From: Candidatus Loosdrechtia aerotolerans
GTDB taxonomy: Bacteria > Planctomycetota > Brocadiia > Brocadiales > Brocadiaceae
NCBI GenBank assembly: GCA_021646405.1
Contig: SOER01000027.1
Location: 1 to 42,476, forward strand
Reading direction: 5' to 3'
Length of the DNA stretch: 42,476 nucleotides
Made by a program: the position numbers and the translations under genes. Shown in pieces: positions 1 through 8,644 of the stretch. Each line of letters starts with the position of its first letter. Position 1 is the stretch's first letter. The notes beneath the pieces were generated by a model. It was not told where the DNA came from and made no database searches. It saw nothing but the letters and a program-made list of their open reading frames with translations.

Positions 1-6
1 TTCAAA

Positions 7-80
7 GTAGGGCGACCCTTTAGGGTTGCCTCCCCGTACAGGTATTCTGGCGGGAAAGCAAGGCTAAAGCCTTGCCCTAC
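7..80. repeat. Palindromic intergenic repeat
   Basis: An outer inverted repeat GTAGGGC (7-13) / GCCCTAC (74-80) encloses two hairpins. The first is at 11-30, with an 8-bp stem containing one G-T pair and a TTTA loop. The second is at 58-75, with an 8-bp stem and a 2-nt loop. The structure resembles a REP-like dispersed element, but I see no second full copy in this window. A further segment at 107-128 recurs imperfectly at 35662-35683 (19 of 22 positions). Confidence 0.6.
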
Positions 81-410
81 ATCTTTACAACAGACAAAAG
101 TCGCCGAAGGCCTAACTTGATGCATATAGGATGAAGGGGGAGGGATCTTTTCTCTTTATCTCCTTTACCACGTATGAGATTGTCTCAACAGCTGCATTCT
201 TTACAAGAAATTCCACAACCTGGCGGAAACCTCTTGAATGTCAGATACCGGTAAAGGTAAAATCCATTATTATTAGTAGTATTGGCTGCCCGGCAGAAAA
301 AAATCTGGTATTCCGGAAGAGGAATTGCAGTATAATAAGATCAGAATGAATACGTATTGAACTTTATTTCTAAACCTGTTAAGCCTAAACAATTTGAAGT
401 TTCTATCATT

Positions 411-974
411 ATGGATAAGCATAAAAAACCGGAAATCTGGAAAAGACACCTTGTAGAAAGAGGACCAGACCTCACGATTTTACAGGTACGTTTTGATTGG
501 TTAAGACATCCAAGAAGTCAAAAGGAGCTGAAGCGCCTTGTTCTTGAGGCAAATGATTGGGTTAATATTGTTGCTACCACACCAGAAAACGAAGTTGTTG
601 TTGTAAAACAATTTCGATTTGGTATAGAAAAGATTACCACTGAAACACCGGGTGGTATGATTGATCACGGAGAAGACTCTCAATTAGCTGCAATTCGGGA
701 ACTGAAAGAAGAAACGGGATATACGAGTTCTGAATGGCATTACCTTGGCTCTGTCGAACCGAACCCTGCAATTTTTAATAACATTTGTCATTTTTGGCAT
801 GCAAGAAACGCCCGCCAAACAGAAGAAATGCATCCCGAGGAAGAAGAAGATATTGTTGTTGCAACGTTGACCCTTGATGAAATACGGAACGAAATCCAGG
901 CAGGCCATCTCAGGCACTCATTGGTGCTCCTTGCACTGACGAAGGTTTTTGATTTATGGAACGGGAAGGTTTAG
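411..974 (+). CDS. NUDIX hydrolase, ADP-ribose pyrophosphatase-like
   Basis: Soluble protein of 187 residues. A complete NUDIX box (G-x5-E-x7-REUxEExGU) is visible, beginning at the second Gly of PGGMIDHGEDS (about residue 82) and ending in RELKEETGY (about 95-103). This motif binds Mg and hydrolyses nucleoside diphosphates linked to another moiety. The EVVVVKQFRFG strand just before it is typical of the ADP-ribose / NDP-sugar pyrophosphatase branch. The frame can be extended to a TTG at 357, but the ATG at 411 removes 18 residues unlike the family N-terminus. No strong ribosome-binding site precedes either start. It stands alone, convergent with the transporter genes to its right. Substrate cannot be told from sequence. 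Confidence 0.85.
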   Translation: MDKHKKPEIWKRHLVERGPDLTILQVRFDWLRHPRSQKELKRLVLEANDWVNIVATTPENEVVVVKQFRFGIEKITTETPGGMIDHGEDSQLAAIRELKEETGYTSSEWHYLGSVEPNPAIFNNICHFWHARNARQTEEMHPEEEEDIVVATLTLDEIRNEIQAGHLRHSLVLLALTKVFDLWNGKV

Positions 975-1088
975 GAAAATGATCGTATGAAAACAAAAAG
1001 ACACAGACTACCATGTAAGCGTAGCGGTAATTTATAAATTGCCGTTTCATGGTTCACCTGAAATGACTTTATAGTTTCTAAAATACTC

Positions 1089-1181
1089 CTACTTTTTGAA
1101 AATCTTCGTATAACAGAAAACCACCAGGGTCGTAACAATTCCCCAGGCAAAAATCATGAATACCCAACCTGAAAAACTCAT
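1089..1181 (-). CDS. MetS-like small subunit of NSS transporter (30 aa)
   Basis: A 30-residue single-pass membrane peptide, MSFSGWVFMIF followed by a hydrophobic helix and a basic FKK end. Its ATG overlaps the TGA of the LeuT-like gene (ATGA at 1178-1181), so the two are translationally coupled. Very short one-helix proteins of this shape follow genes of the neurotransmitter:sodium symporter family; MetS, needed with MetP for methionine import in Corynebacterium, is the known example. That this peptide plays the same role is inferred from position and shape. A longer start at 1205 would add eight residues (MEEKENNT), but the coupled ATG at 1181 fits better. Confidence 0.7.
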   Translation of the reverse strand: MSFSGWVFMIFAWGIVTTLVVFCYTKIFKK

Positions 1182-2710
1182 TGTGTTGTTCTCTTTTTCC
1201 TCCATGCCATATGAACAAGGAATCCGGCACCAGCAAAAAATATCATCAAATAACCACGTGCAATCCATTTGGGAAGGGATGTTTTCACTACCTCTTGCCA
1301 GCCATACTGGACCATCCATCCTACAAAAATAATGATAAGAACAATGGGTGTAACGTATTTACAGATATAGAAAAATATCCCGGGAATACGGACCTCTGCC
1401 CCCCTGTTTATCTCTTTCCATGCTTTTTCTGAATCGAAGACCCAGAAAAACAGGATAATCTCAACTGCCGCAAAAAGGGTAATAAAAAACGTACCTGCCC
1501 AAAAATCAAGTTCATCAAGGGTTCCGTTGATAAAGATTGGTATATGGGAAGAGAGAAACAGAAATCCTCCAACATACCACGCTGCATGTTTTCTCTCTAC
1601 AGCAAACTCATCTTCAAGAAAGGCAATTGCAGGTTGGGCAAGGGCAACAATGGAAGTGATACCGGCAAAAAAGAGAAGTCCAAACCAGAGGAATCCAAAG
1701 AGATGCCCAAAAGGGATAAACGAAAAGACCGCTGGCATTGAAACAAAAGCAAGGCGAAAAGCACCTTCCTGTGCAATCGTTTCGGCATGAGAAACACCAA
1801 AGAACACAACGGCTGCCGGAATAGCAATAGAACCACCGAGGACAACCTCCGCGAATTCATTGGTAGCGGCAGTAGTTAGCCCGGAAAGGGCAATGTCGTC
1901 TTTCTCGCGTAGATAACTGGCATAGGTAAGTATTGCCCCCATTCCTAAACTAAGGGTGAAAAACATCTGTCCGGCTGCAGCAAGCCAAATATTCAAGTCC
2001 AGAAGTTTTGAAAAATTCGGTTCCCAAAGGAAGGCAAGTCCTTTTAAAGGATTATTCTCCGGACGGACGGGAGCATCTAAGGTGAAAACCCGTATCACAA
2101 GAAAAATAGCAAAGAGGAACAAGAGAGGCATAGCAACCTTTGCCAGGAGTTCAATCCCTCTTGATATTCCACGGGCAAGGACCCAAATACTTACAAAAAG
2201 TGTAAGGGTAAAGATCACGTAAGCAAGGGAAGAAGGTATAAGAAAAAGTTCCCCGGTACCGATGTATTCAGAAAGGAAACCGGAAAATGGGTGCAATGAC
2301 TCTTCAAGTGATCCAGCGTGTTCAACCTTTGGTAAATCCTGACAAAGAGAAAAAATGCTATATCCGACAGTCCAGGAGGCAATGTATGTATAGTAAACCA
2401 CAATAGTCAAAGGACATACGATACCGATAACCCCAAGGTATTTCGCAGCCCTGTTCTTCCAGAGGAGGTGAAATACTCCCGGGCTCGTTCCGTGTCCGCG
2501 GACACCACCGTATCTTCCCATAGACCATTCTACCCACATCAGTGGAATGCCAAGAATTAAGAACGAGACAAAATAAGGGATCATAAAGGCACCACCATGA
2601 TATTTCGCAGCCTGAACGGGAAACCGTAAAAAATTCCCAAGCCCGACGGCATTTCCGGTTACCGCCAGAATCAATCCAAGTCGTGTTCCCCAGTGTTCAC
2701 GATTCGCCAT
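1178..2710 (-). CDS. LeuT-type sodium:amino acid symporter (NSS family)
   Basis: Inner-membrane protein of 510 residues with about 12 membrane helices. It is strikingly close to Aquifex LeuT (519 aa): REHWGTRLGLILAVTGNAVG at the N-terminus carries the unwound TM1 substrate/sodium site, FFTLSLGMGA is TM6, NEFAEVVLGGSIAIP is TM7 and FFAGITSIVALAQP is TM8. The TM7 Glu matching LeuT Glu290 is kept, which predicts chloride independence. By alignment to remembered LeuT, pocket residues Phe259 and Ile359 are Met and Leu here, so the preferred amino acid may differ. The start is well supported: AGGAGG lies 4 nt before the ATG. The 3' end overlaps the small MetS-like gene. Sodium-driven uptake of a neutral amino acid is the likely job. 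Confidence 0.92.
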   Translation of the reverse strand: MANREHWGTRLGLILAVTGNAVGLGNFLRFPVQAAKYHGGAFMIPYFVSFLILGIPLMWVEWSMGRYGGVRGHGTSPGVFHLLWKNRAAKYLGVIGIVCPLTIVVYYTYIASWTVGYSIFSLCQDLPKVEHAGSLEESLHPFSGFLSEYIGTGELFLIPSSLAYVIFTLTLFVSIWVLARGISRGIELLAKVAMPLLFLFAIFLVIRVFTLDAPVRPENNPLKGLAFLWEPNFSKLLDLNIWLAAAGQMFFTLSLGMGAILTYASYLREKDDIALSGLTTAATNEFAEVVLGGSIAIPAAVVFFGVSHAETIAQEGAFRLAFVSMPAVFSFIPFGHLFGFLWFGLLFFAGITSIVALAQPAIAFLEDEFAVERKHAAWYVGGFLFLSSHIPIFINGTLDELDFWAGTFFITLFAAVEIILFFWVFDSEKAWKEINRGAEVRIPGIFFYICKYVTPIVLIIIFVGWMVQYGWQEVVKTSLPKWIARGYLMIFFAGAGFLVHMAWRKKRTTQ

Positions 2711-3100
2711 ACAACCTCCTGAAAATCCTAAAATCCTCCATAATCATATGGTAATACATTAATTATTTCAAATGAAAGGACACTGCTTAACACAGATAAA
2801 CGCAGATAGTTCTTGCATAAAATAATCAAAAACATCTTATTCCCTATCTCAGGTTTTCATTCAATAGGGAATAAGGGAGCAATAGAGAAAGTATGGATTA
2901 TAAAAATTCATTTTTTACTTTGCAAGAAAACTATTTTATAAATAATCTTTTATAGAATTTAGTGAAGTTCCATTGTCATCTGAGTGAAGCGAAGAATCTT
3001 TCACTCCAAAGACAGGGAGAAAAGCGTACGCATTTTACCTGATATATTCCAGAGGTTTCCTATCACGTTGTGAAATTTCTTGCAAAGGTTAATATAAAGT
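2711..3100. other. Intergenic region with scattered repeat fragments
   Basis: No coding sequence is apparent. The stretch at 2790-2806 (ACACAGATAAACGCAGA) and the one at 2971-2999 (GTCATCTGAGTGAAGCGAAG core) look like fragments of dispersed bacterial intergenic repeats of the 'TCATTCTGAG(C/T)GAAGCGAAGAATC' type. The second is recognised from general familiarity with such repeats, not from another copy in this window. A 12-bp hairpin in the same gap is listed separately. Confidence 0.4.
2836..2875 (-). terminator. Possible terminator hairpin after the smr-like gene
   Basis: A perfect 12-bp inverted repeat, CTTATTCCCTAT (2836-2847) and ATAGGGAATAAG (2864-2875), with a 16-nt loop. On the minus strand the stem is followed by ATGTTTTTGATT. 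It lies between the Smr gene and the LeuT-like gene, both on the minus strand. The stem is AT-rich and the T-run short, so a terminator is only a possibility. Confidence 0.4.
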
Positions 3101-3358
3101 TTACTTATGTTTAAAACGCACAAAGAGTCTTCCAAAATTATCACTATCTTTATCGATGCGGTGGTAAAGCTTTTTTATTTCCGGCCGGTTCAGAAAGCGC
3201 AGGACGGTCTTTTTTAACTGGCCACTCCCCTTCCCGTGAATAATTTCTACGAGAGCAATTCTCTTCTCCACTGCCTCATTGATGACCCGGTTAAGTTCCT
3301 TCTCAATTACATGACCTTTTTTATAGACGTCATGGAGGTCGAGCTTTAGTTTTGCCAT
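3101..3358 (-). CDS. Stand-alone Smr domain protein
   Basis: An 85-residue protein consisting of one Smr (small MutS-related) domain. The LDLHD motif lies at residues 6-10 and the HGKGSGQLK loop at about 41-49, both hallmarks of the fold found at the C-terminus of MutS2. Family members nick branched or mismatched DNA, or cleave mRNA on collided ribosomes. No MutS core accompanies the domain, so it acts alone or in trans. The protein is basic (many Lys/Arg), as expected of a nucleic-acid binder. No clear ribosome-binding site precedes the ATG. The next gene downstream on this strand, the LeuT-like gene, is almost 400 bp away, so it is probably a single-gene unit. Confidence 0.85.
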   Translation of the reverse strand: MAKLKLDLHDVYKKGHVIEKELNRVINEAVEKRIALVEIIHGKGSGQLKKTVLRFLNRPEIKKLYHRIDKDSDNFGRLFVRFKHK

Positions 3359-3694
3359 AAAGTATTACCGTAAAGCTGTTTTTTGATTAAAAACAACAGT
3401 GTACCTGTGGATTTCGTGAGAAATATAACATTTTAAATTATTTTATCAACGGAAATATTTGGTGGTGATTTAAGACAAGGTTTTGGAATTCATGAAGCTA
3501 TAAAAGAAATCCGTTGTAATCAATCCCCCAGTTGCTATATAGTAGATATGGTGCCACGCTTTGTGTCAGTACTTTTACCTATTGGTACTAAACACTGACA
3601 CAGGTACGGATCTAACCCTTAGTATATTAATAATAAGCACAATTGTACAGATTGAATCAGAGTGTTGGATTCAAGAACGCGGGTAACACGGATT
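3359..3694. other. Intergenic region with an inverted repeat
   Basis: This divergent gap lies between the smr-like gene (minus) and the DUF885 gene (plus) and should hold promoters for both. A perfect 9-bp inverted repeat TGTGTCAGT (3562-3570) / ACTGACACA (3594-3602) spans a 23-nt loop and lies about 95 bp before the DUF885 start. It could be an operator. An open stretch without a start codon runs from about 3430 to 3598 on the plus strand, but I do not recognise its product. Confidence 0.4.
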
Positions 3695-5518
3695 ATGAAA
3701 AATAAATATCTTCTCTTTCTTTTTATTTCTCTCTTTCAATCGATTGTATTTCTGCAAACATCTCAGGCGTTGGAGGGGTTTGAACAGCAGGTTCACTCGT
3801 TATTAGAGAATAAAGAAGGTCAAAATGATACACAACTTCTCTATCAGGTCTTTGATCTCTACACTAAATGGAAAATTTCTTCCTATCCGGAATTTGCCAC
3901 ATTGTATGGTTATCCGGGGCAAAATGATCGATGGACAGATTATTCCCTTGAAGCAATTGCCAGGAGAGAAGAACAAATCGTGCTTTTTTCACACCTTCTC
4001 CAGAAAATAGAAAAATCACGCCTCAGGAAAGCCGATCAGCTCAACTATGATTTATTTAAAACAAATATTACTATGGAAGTAGAAGGGAATCGTTTCAAAA
4101 CAGAATATATGCCAATCAGCCAGATAGATGGTATTCAAATACAAGTTCCTCAGGTTCTTAAGACGATGTCAACTGCAACCGTTGAGGATTATCATGCTCT
4201 TTTGGCACGATTTCGGCATATTCCACAGTTTGTTGATGAAATAATTGCGCTGTTAAACTGTGGTTTAAAGGAAAGAATTACTATACCGAAAGTTGTTATA
4301 GTATATGTACCACAACAAATCCTTAATCTTATATCAGGTGATCCGTTAAAAAATCGCATGATGCATGCCTTCAAGCGTTTTCCAAATACTATTTCACCAT
4401 CGGTTCAGGATCAGATAAGACGAGAGGCAGCCAAGGTTTTCTCCCGGGAATTCATTCCTGCCTTTCAGAAACTCCATGATTACCTTGTTAGGACTTATAT
4501 TCCCCAAACCAGGCAGACCATCGGTTTGTCTGAACTGCCCCATGGCAAAGACTGGTATAGGTTTAATATATATCGCTATACAACGACAGGGCTCTCACCG
4601 GAAGAGATCCATGAGTTTGGTCTCAGGGAAGTAAAACGTATTCGTCAGGAAATGGATAAACTTATTGCACAAATGAACTTTGATGGGAGTTTCTCTGATT
4701 TTATCCGGTTTCTTTGTAATGACGCGCAGTTCTTTTTTGCGAATAAGAACGATTTGCTTGTAGCCTACCGGGACATTGCAAAACGCGCCGATCCTGAACT
4801 CATGAGACTTTTCGGGAAGCTTCCGCGCCTGCCGTATGGTATTAAACCAGTTCCTTCATATAAAGAGAAATCTCAACCTGCTGCATATTATGAACCGGGA
4901 TCGTATAACACACACCGCCCCGGTTACTTTTTTGTCAACACCTATAACCTTAAAAACCGACCAAAATGGGAGATGGAGGTGCTTACTATGCATGAGGCAG
5001 TACCGGGCCATCACTTACAAATCTCGTTAGCACTGGAACTGCAGGATGTCCCTGAATTCCGGAAATACAGTAACTACACTGCCTTTGTAGAAGGTTGGGG
5101 ATTATACGCAGAGGACCTTGGAGATGAAATGGGGTTTTATAAGGATCCTTATTCCAAATTTGGTCAATTAACCTTTGAGATGTGGCGTGCCGTCCGTCTT
5201 GTGGTTGATACCGGAATACATGCAATGGACTGGAGCCGGCAGCAGGCCATTACCTTCTTTCAGGAACATACAACATTGGCAGACCATGATATTATAGTGG
5301 AAGTAGACCGCTATATCGCTATGCCCGGACAAGCACTGTCCTACAAGATTGGTGAATTGAAGATTAAAGAATTACGTACCTATAGTGAAAAAGCATTAGG
5401 AGACATGTTTAATATTCGCGCCTTTCATGATGTACTTCTGTGTAATGGCTCTTTACCGTTAGAAATACTCGAAATGAATATAAAAGAATGGGTGGAAAAA
5501 CAGAAACACGAAAGGTGA
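3695..5518 (+). CDS. Secreted DUF885 family metallopeptidase-like protein
   Basis: Protein of 607 residues from the ATG at 3695. The N-terminus MKNKYLLFLFISLFQS and a TSQA site near residue 26 form a Sec signal peptide; an upstream GTG at 3662 would put 11 odd residues before it. The signature HEAVPGHHLQ lies at residues 433-442 and EGWGLYAEDLG at 466-476. Together these give the His/Glu ligands of a gluzincin-like zinc site typical of DUF885, a family related to M32 carboxypeptidases but poorly characterised. Length is normal for the family. It is probably a cell-envelope peptidase or amidase; the substrate is unknown. The gene stands alone, 115 bp before the 981-residue ORF. Confidence 0.88.
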   Translation: MKNKYLLFLFISLFQSIVFLQTSQALEGFEQQVHSLLENKEGQNDTQLLYQVFDLYTKWKISSYPEFATLYGYPGQNDRWTDYSLEAIARREEQIVLFSHLLQKIEKSRLRKADQLNYDLFKTNITMEVEGNRFKTEYMPISQIDGIQIQVPQVLKTMSTATVEDYHALLARFRHIPQFVDEIIALLNCGLKERITIPKVVIVYVPQQILNLISGDPLKNRMMHAFKRFPNTISPSVQDQIRREAAKVFSREFIPAFQKLHDYLVRTYIPQTRQTIGLSELPHGKDWYRFNIYRYTTTGLSPEEIHEFGLREVKRIRQEMDKLIAQMNFDGSFSDFIRFLCNDAQFFFANKNDLLVAYRDIAKRADPELMRLFGKLPRLPYGIKPVPSYKEKSQPAAYYEPGSYNTHRPGYFFVNTYNLKNRPKWEMEVLTMHEAVPGHHLQISLALELQDVPEFRKYSNYTAFVEGWGLYAEDLGDEMGFYKDPYSKFGQLTFEMWRAVRLVVDTGIHAMDWSRQQAITFFQEHTTLADHDIIVEVDRYIAMPGQALSYKIGELKIKELRTYSEKALGDMFNIRAFHDVLLCNGSLPLEILEMNIKEWVEKQKHER

Positions 5519-5633
5519 TAACGAAAAAAACTAACACCGACGGGTTCAGTCGTTCTCTATTGGAACAGCAACGGCATTAGAGATATTGTAATTTTTATAC
5601 ATTATTTTTCGTAGAGGAGTTTATTTTTTTACC

Positions 5634-8579
5634 ATGAGAGGCATATCTGCACTTGATCTTCAGTCCCGTTATGTATTCATTAAGTCCCTTCTCCAATTGT
5701 CAGTCGTAGACGGCGTAGAAGGTGCTTTTCCCAAGACCATCTTAAATTTTTTAAAAAATATGTGGTCTCAGTTGGCAAGTAAAAAAACCTCTGAGATCTT
5801 TGCTGTTTCACATGAGGCACTATGGGTTTCCCCATTTACCATATTAAAATTAGATCCTGAAACGGGTGTTTTTGGAAAGAGAATACGAAGTCAAAATGGT
5901 CAATCAGAACTCTTATTGGCCTTCATTAAAAATGTTATTGCTCAATTTGGATTCTCTCCATTTTTCCCTGAATCAGTAAAAGGAGAATTTCAGCTTATTC
6001 CCTTTAAAATAAGAGATAAGCTGAAAACCTCTAGTGTTTCCTATGGAATTTTTGATTCATTTAATCTGGATATTGAGGGAGACAGCCCGGTTGAATTCCT
6101 GGTTTATCTGGGTGATGGCCGCAGCTTAAGAGATTTACGCCGGATGACCGAAATAAACGTCGATATCAGGGCATTAAGGGACATGTTTGGGTATTTAGCG
6201 AGTGAATCATCGAATATTTTTCCTCTGATACCGTATCAAAAAGTCGAGAAGCATAAAGACCATTATTCTCTCATTATAAAAAAAATGATTTTGAGGGATA
6301 ACTACACCCTTAAACTTACCCTGAAATGTCTTCAAGATACTTCTTTAAATGATCTGGAAATCCGAAGGGATGAAAACCCTCACGTTTTTAGTTATTTTGT
6401 ATTGGAAGAGGTTAAGAACCACCTTAACAAGGGTGATAAGGGGTGGGATTTACTTCAACAAATAACCCAGAAAAACCCTGAGTGGTTTAAGAAAAAACAA
6501 TTGCGGTACCGTCGTTTCGCTAAAAATGGTAAGGAAACGGAGGTTATCCCTATGCCGAAAGGATATAAACTTGGTTTCATCCCTTCACTGTACAGAAACA
6601 AGTACCAGGCTTATTATAATAAAGACATAGAGATACTGGAAGTCCTTGTACCCGCATACAGAATCATATTCTCAAAACCAAGTACCTTCTTCAAAATAAG
6701 TATAGAATTTACGATTAATACAATCAAACATCGCTACCATTTAAAGCCAATTACGTTGAAAAATATTTTTACAAAAGAGACCTTAGATTATATACACTTT
6801 TTACAAGATGCCAAAAGTAGAGAAGATTTATCGAAGGGAAAGATTATGAGTTTACTTGATATGCTTGAGGTTTCTTACCGGTCCCTTTCTTTTTTAGTCC
6901 TGGATAATACGGTTATAGCTGGTGCATTTAGTTATCTGACGTATTTTGGAAGAGATACTGCATTTTCTTATTTATTTCTCAAACCCTTTCTCCATGACTT
7001 CACACAACAGAAAATGGTACAGCAACTCTTAAACCGGGCGAATAAGAACGGTGAAGCTGCCCATGAGATTGATTCCCGCATTATAAGAGGAGAAGAAGAT
7101 CACTATGATTACCGCATGAGAGATACAGATTTTTTAATGGCTATTTCTACCCTTGAACTACTCAAAGCGATGAACAGTAATGAACTCTCTATATTTCTGA
7201 ACCACCAGGAACCTAATAACCGCTATAATATTATCACTCAGGATACAAACGATTTCATACATAATTCCACTGTTATCTTTCGTAATTTAAATAATATCCT
7301 GTCCATAATTGAAAACAACGATTTTATTCCATTAAAAAATGTAAACGACCCTAGTTCGGCTAATTGGAGGGATGCTATCAACAGTTTTTGCAGAGGAACC
7401 TATCCTTATGATGTAAATGCAATATGGGTTCCTCACTTCCTCCATCTTCTGAAATCTTTTAAAAATGACGTCTTTAGTGAGAAAATTCTTCTGGATTTTC
7501 TTGCCAAAACAAAAAAATCTCTCCCCAATGAAAATTTTGATCGGATAGAATCATTCTTCCGGTCTGATAAAGAGGAGATCGAAAGAAAAATCGAGAACTG
7601 GGTACAGAGGATGAAGAAGGCATTCACAATCTCGTATTCTTTAGAAGAGTGGCGAACCCGATTGAAAAACTTCTTCTACGACCCTGAAAATCAAACTGAT
7701 GCCGTCCGGGATTTAAAAAAGATGAAGGTAGGTTATTATCTTCGGGAACATGAGTTAGGTAAAGTATGGTTTACCGCAGAGGAGATGCTAGACGACAAAA
7801 AATGGGAAGAGGGTTTACGGTTTCAACTTCAATATCTGGGAGAAAGGTTTTTTCTCCCAAACGGAAACCCGTTTCCCCAGACAATTTGTACGTATGCCAT
7901 GACCCTCGATAAAAACAAAAAACCAATTCCGGTCATTCATAGTGATATTGGTTTTGAGGCGTTCGTGAAATCATTACGGGGTGAGCAGATTGGGAAAGAT
8001 TTAATTCTTCCGACACAACTTCCTATTGCTATTGGGGGACTGGCAATTATTGATAAGGATGGAAAATGTTTAGGGTTTTCGGTTGCAAATCCCATGTTAG
8101 CTGATAAAAGCGGGTATGAATTACTTTTAACGCCCCGTGAGAAGAAGTTGGGTACAGATCCTTTGACCCTGTCTCCGTGGGTCCTTCTGGAGAAAAATGA
8201 ATATCATGGTTGGGGAGCTATTTGGGAGGTAATGATTGATTTTATGGTTGCAGCACTACAGGACACAGATTTAAAAAATTATGATTATTTAAACAGGCAT
8301 TATTGGTGGTTATTAGAAAATTATACCCGGTTTTCCATCATTAGAAACAGAGAGGTGTTAGGATTTAAATATGATAGTAACTACGAGGATTGGTTTCTCA
8401 CTGAAGCGACTGTGGAAAAAATAGAAATTAATGATTTGCAGGTTTTTAATGCAGCCGGACGATTACGGGTGCTTTTAAAATCTCTTATTCCCGGGATAAC
8501 CAATTACTGGATCTTCAAGCGAGAAGACACCTTAAATAAGACTGAGACGTCGAAGAGTAACACGATAGTAAAAACTTGA
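5634..8579 (+). CDS. Large protein of unknown function (981 aa), possible six-hairpin glycosidase-like region
   Basis: A long intact frame with a GAGGAG ribosome-binding site about 13 nt before the ATG. No signal peptide or membrane helix is visible, so it should be cytoplasmic. I do not recognise the family with certainty. Around residues 430-530 the run SYLTYFGRDTAFSY, a downstream HEID and YDYRMRDTDF resemble the (alpha/alpha)6 barrel of amylo-alpha-1,6-glucosidase/GH15-like enzymes (WGRDT and HE motifs). The C-terminal third has LSPWVLLEKNEYHGWGAIW, which could be the end of such a barrel. This reading is an inference without alignment. The protein lies beside, but convergent to, the exopolysaccharide locus, which would suit a glycan-active enzyme. 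Confidence 0.75.
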   Translation: MRGISALDLQSRYVFIKSLLQLSVVDGVEGAFPKTILNFLKNMWSQLASKKTSEIFAVSHEALWVSPFTILKLDPETGVFGKRIRSQNGQSELLLAFIKNVIAQFGFSPFFPESVKGEFQLIPFKIRDKLKTSSVSYGIFDSFNLDIEGDSPVEFLVYLGDGRSLRDLRRMTEINVDIRALRDMFGYLASESSNIFPLIPYQKVEKHKDHYSLIIKKMILRDNYTLKLTLKCLQDTSLNDLEIRRDENPHVFSYFVLEEVKNHLNKGDKGWDLLQQITQKNPEWFKKKQLRYRRFAKNGKETEVIPMPKGYKLGFIPSLYRNKYQAYYNKDIEILEVLVPAYRIIFSKPSTFFKISIEFTINTIKHRYHLKPITLKNIFTKETLDYIHFLQDAKSREDLSKGKIMSLLDMLEVSYRSLSFLVLDNTVIAGAFSYLTYFGRDTAFSYLFLKPFLHDFTQQKMVQQLLNRANKNGEAAHEIDSRIIRGEEDHYDYRMRDTDFLMAISTLELLKAMNSNELSIFLNHQEPNNRYNIITQDTNDFIHNSTVIFRNLNNILSIIENNDFIPLKNVNDPSSANWRDAINSFCRGTYPYDVNAIWVPHFLHLLKSFKNDVFSEKILLDFLAKTKKSLPNENFDRIESFFRSDKEEIERKIENWVQRMKKAFTISYSLEEWRTRLKNFFYDPENQTDAVRDLKKMKVGYYLREHELGKVWFTAEEMLDDKKWEEGLRFQLQYLGERFFLPNGNPFPQTICTYAMTLDKNKKPIPVIHSDIGFEAFVKSLRGEQIGKDLILPTQLPIAIGGLAIIDKDGKCLGFSVANPMLADKSGYELLLTPREKKLGTDPLTLSPWVLLEKNEYHGWGAIWEVMIDFMVAALQDTDLKNYDYLNRHYWWLLENYTRFSIIRNREVLGFKYDSNYEDWFLTEATVEKIEINDLQVFNAAGRLRVLLKSLIPGITNYWIFKREDTLNKTETSKSNTIVKT

Positions 8580-8644
8580 TGCATTCGCTCAGTTATCATC
8601 CGCTTACTGATTCGACTACCCCCTGCTGAACTGACCATACAATC

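Noticed and set aside
131-349. 72-codon frame before the NUDIX gene
   Set aside because: Low-sense product with no recognisable domain and no ribosome-binding site; it lies next to a repeat.
3430-3598. Open plus-strand stretch with FGGDLRQGFGIHEAIKE-like product
   Set aside because: No start codon, no recognised family, and a length that can occur by chance in AT-rich DNA; a gene relic is possible but not supportable.
4192-4230. Sigma-54-like TGGCAC...GCA promoter
   Set aside because: It lies inside the DUF885 coding sequence and the spacing to the -12 element is poor.
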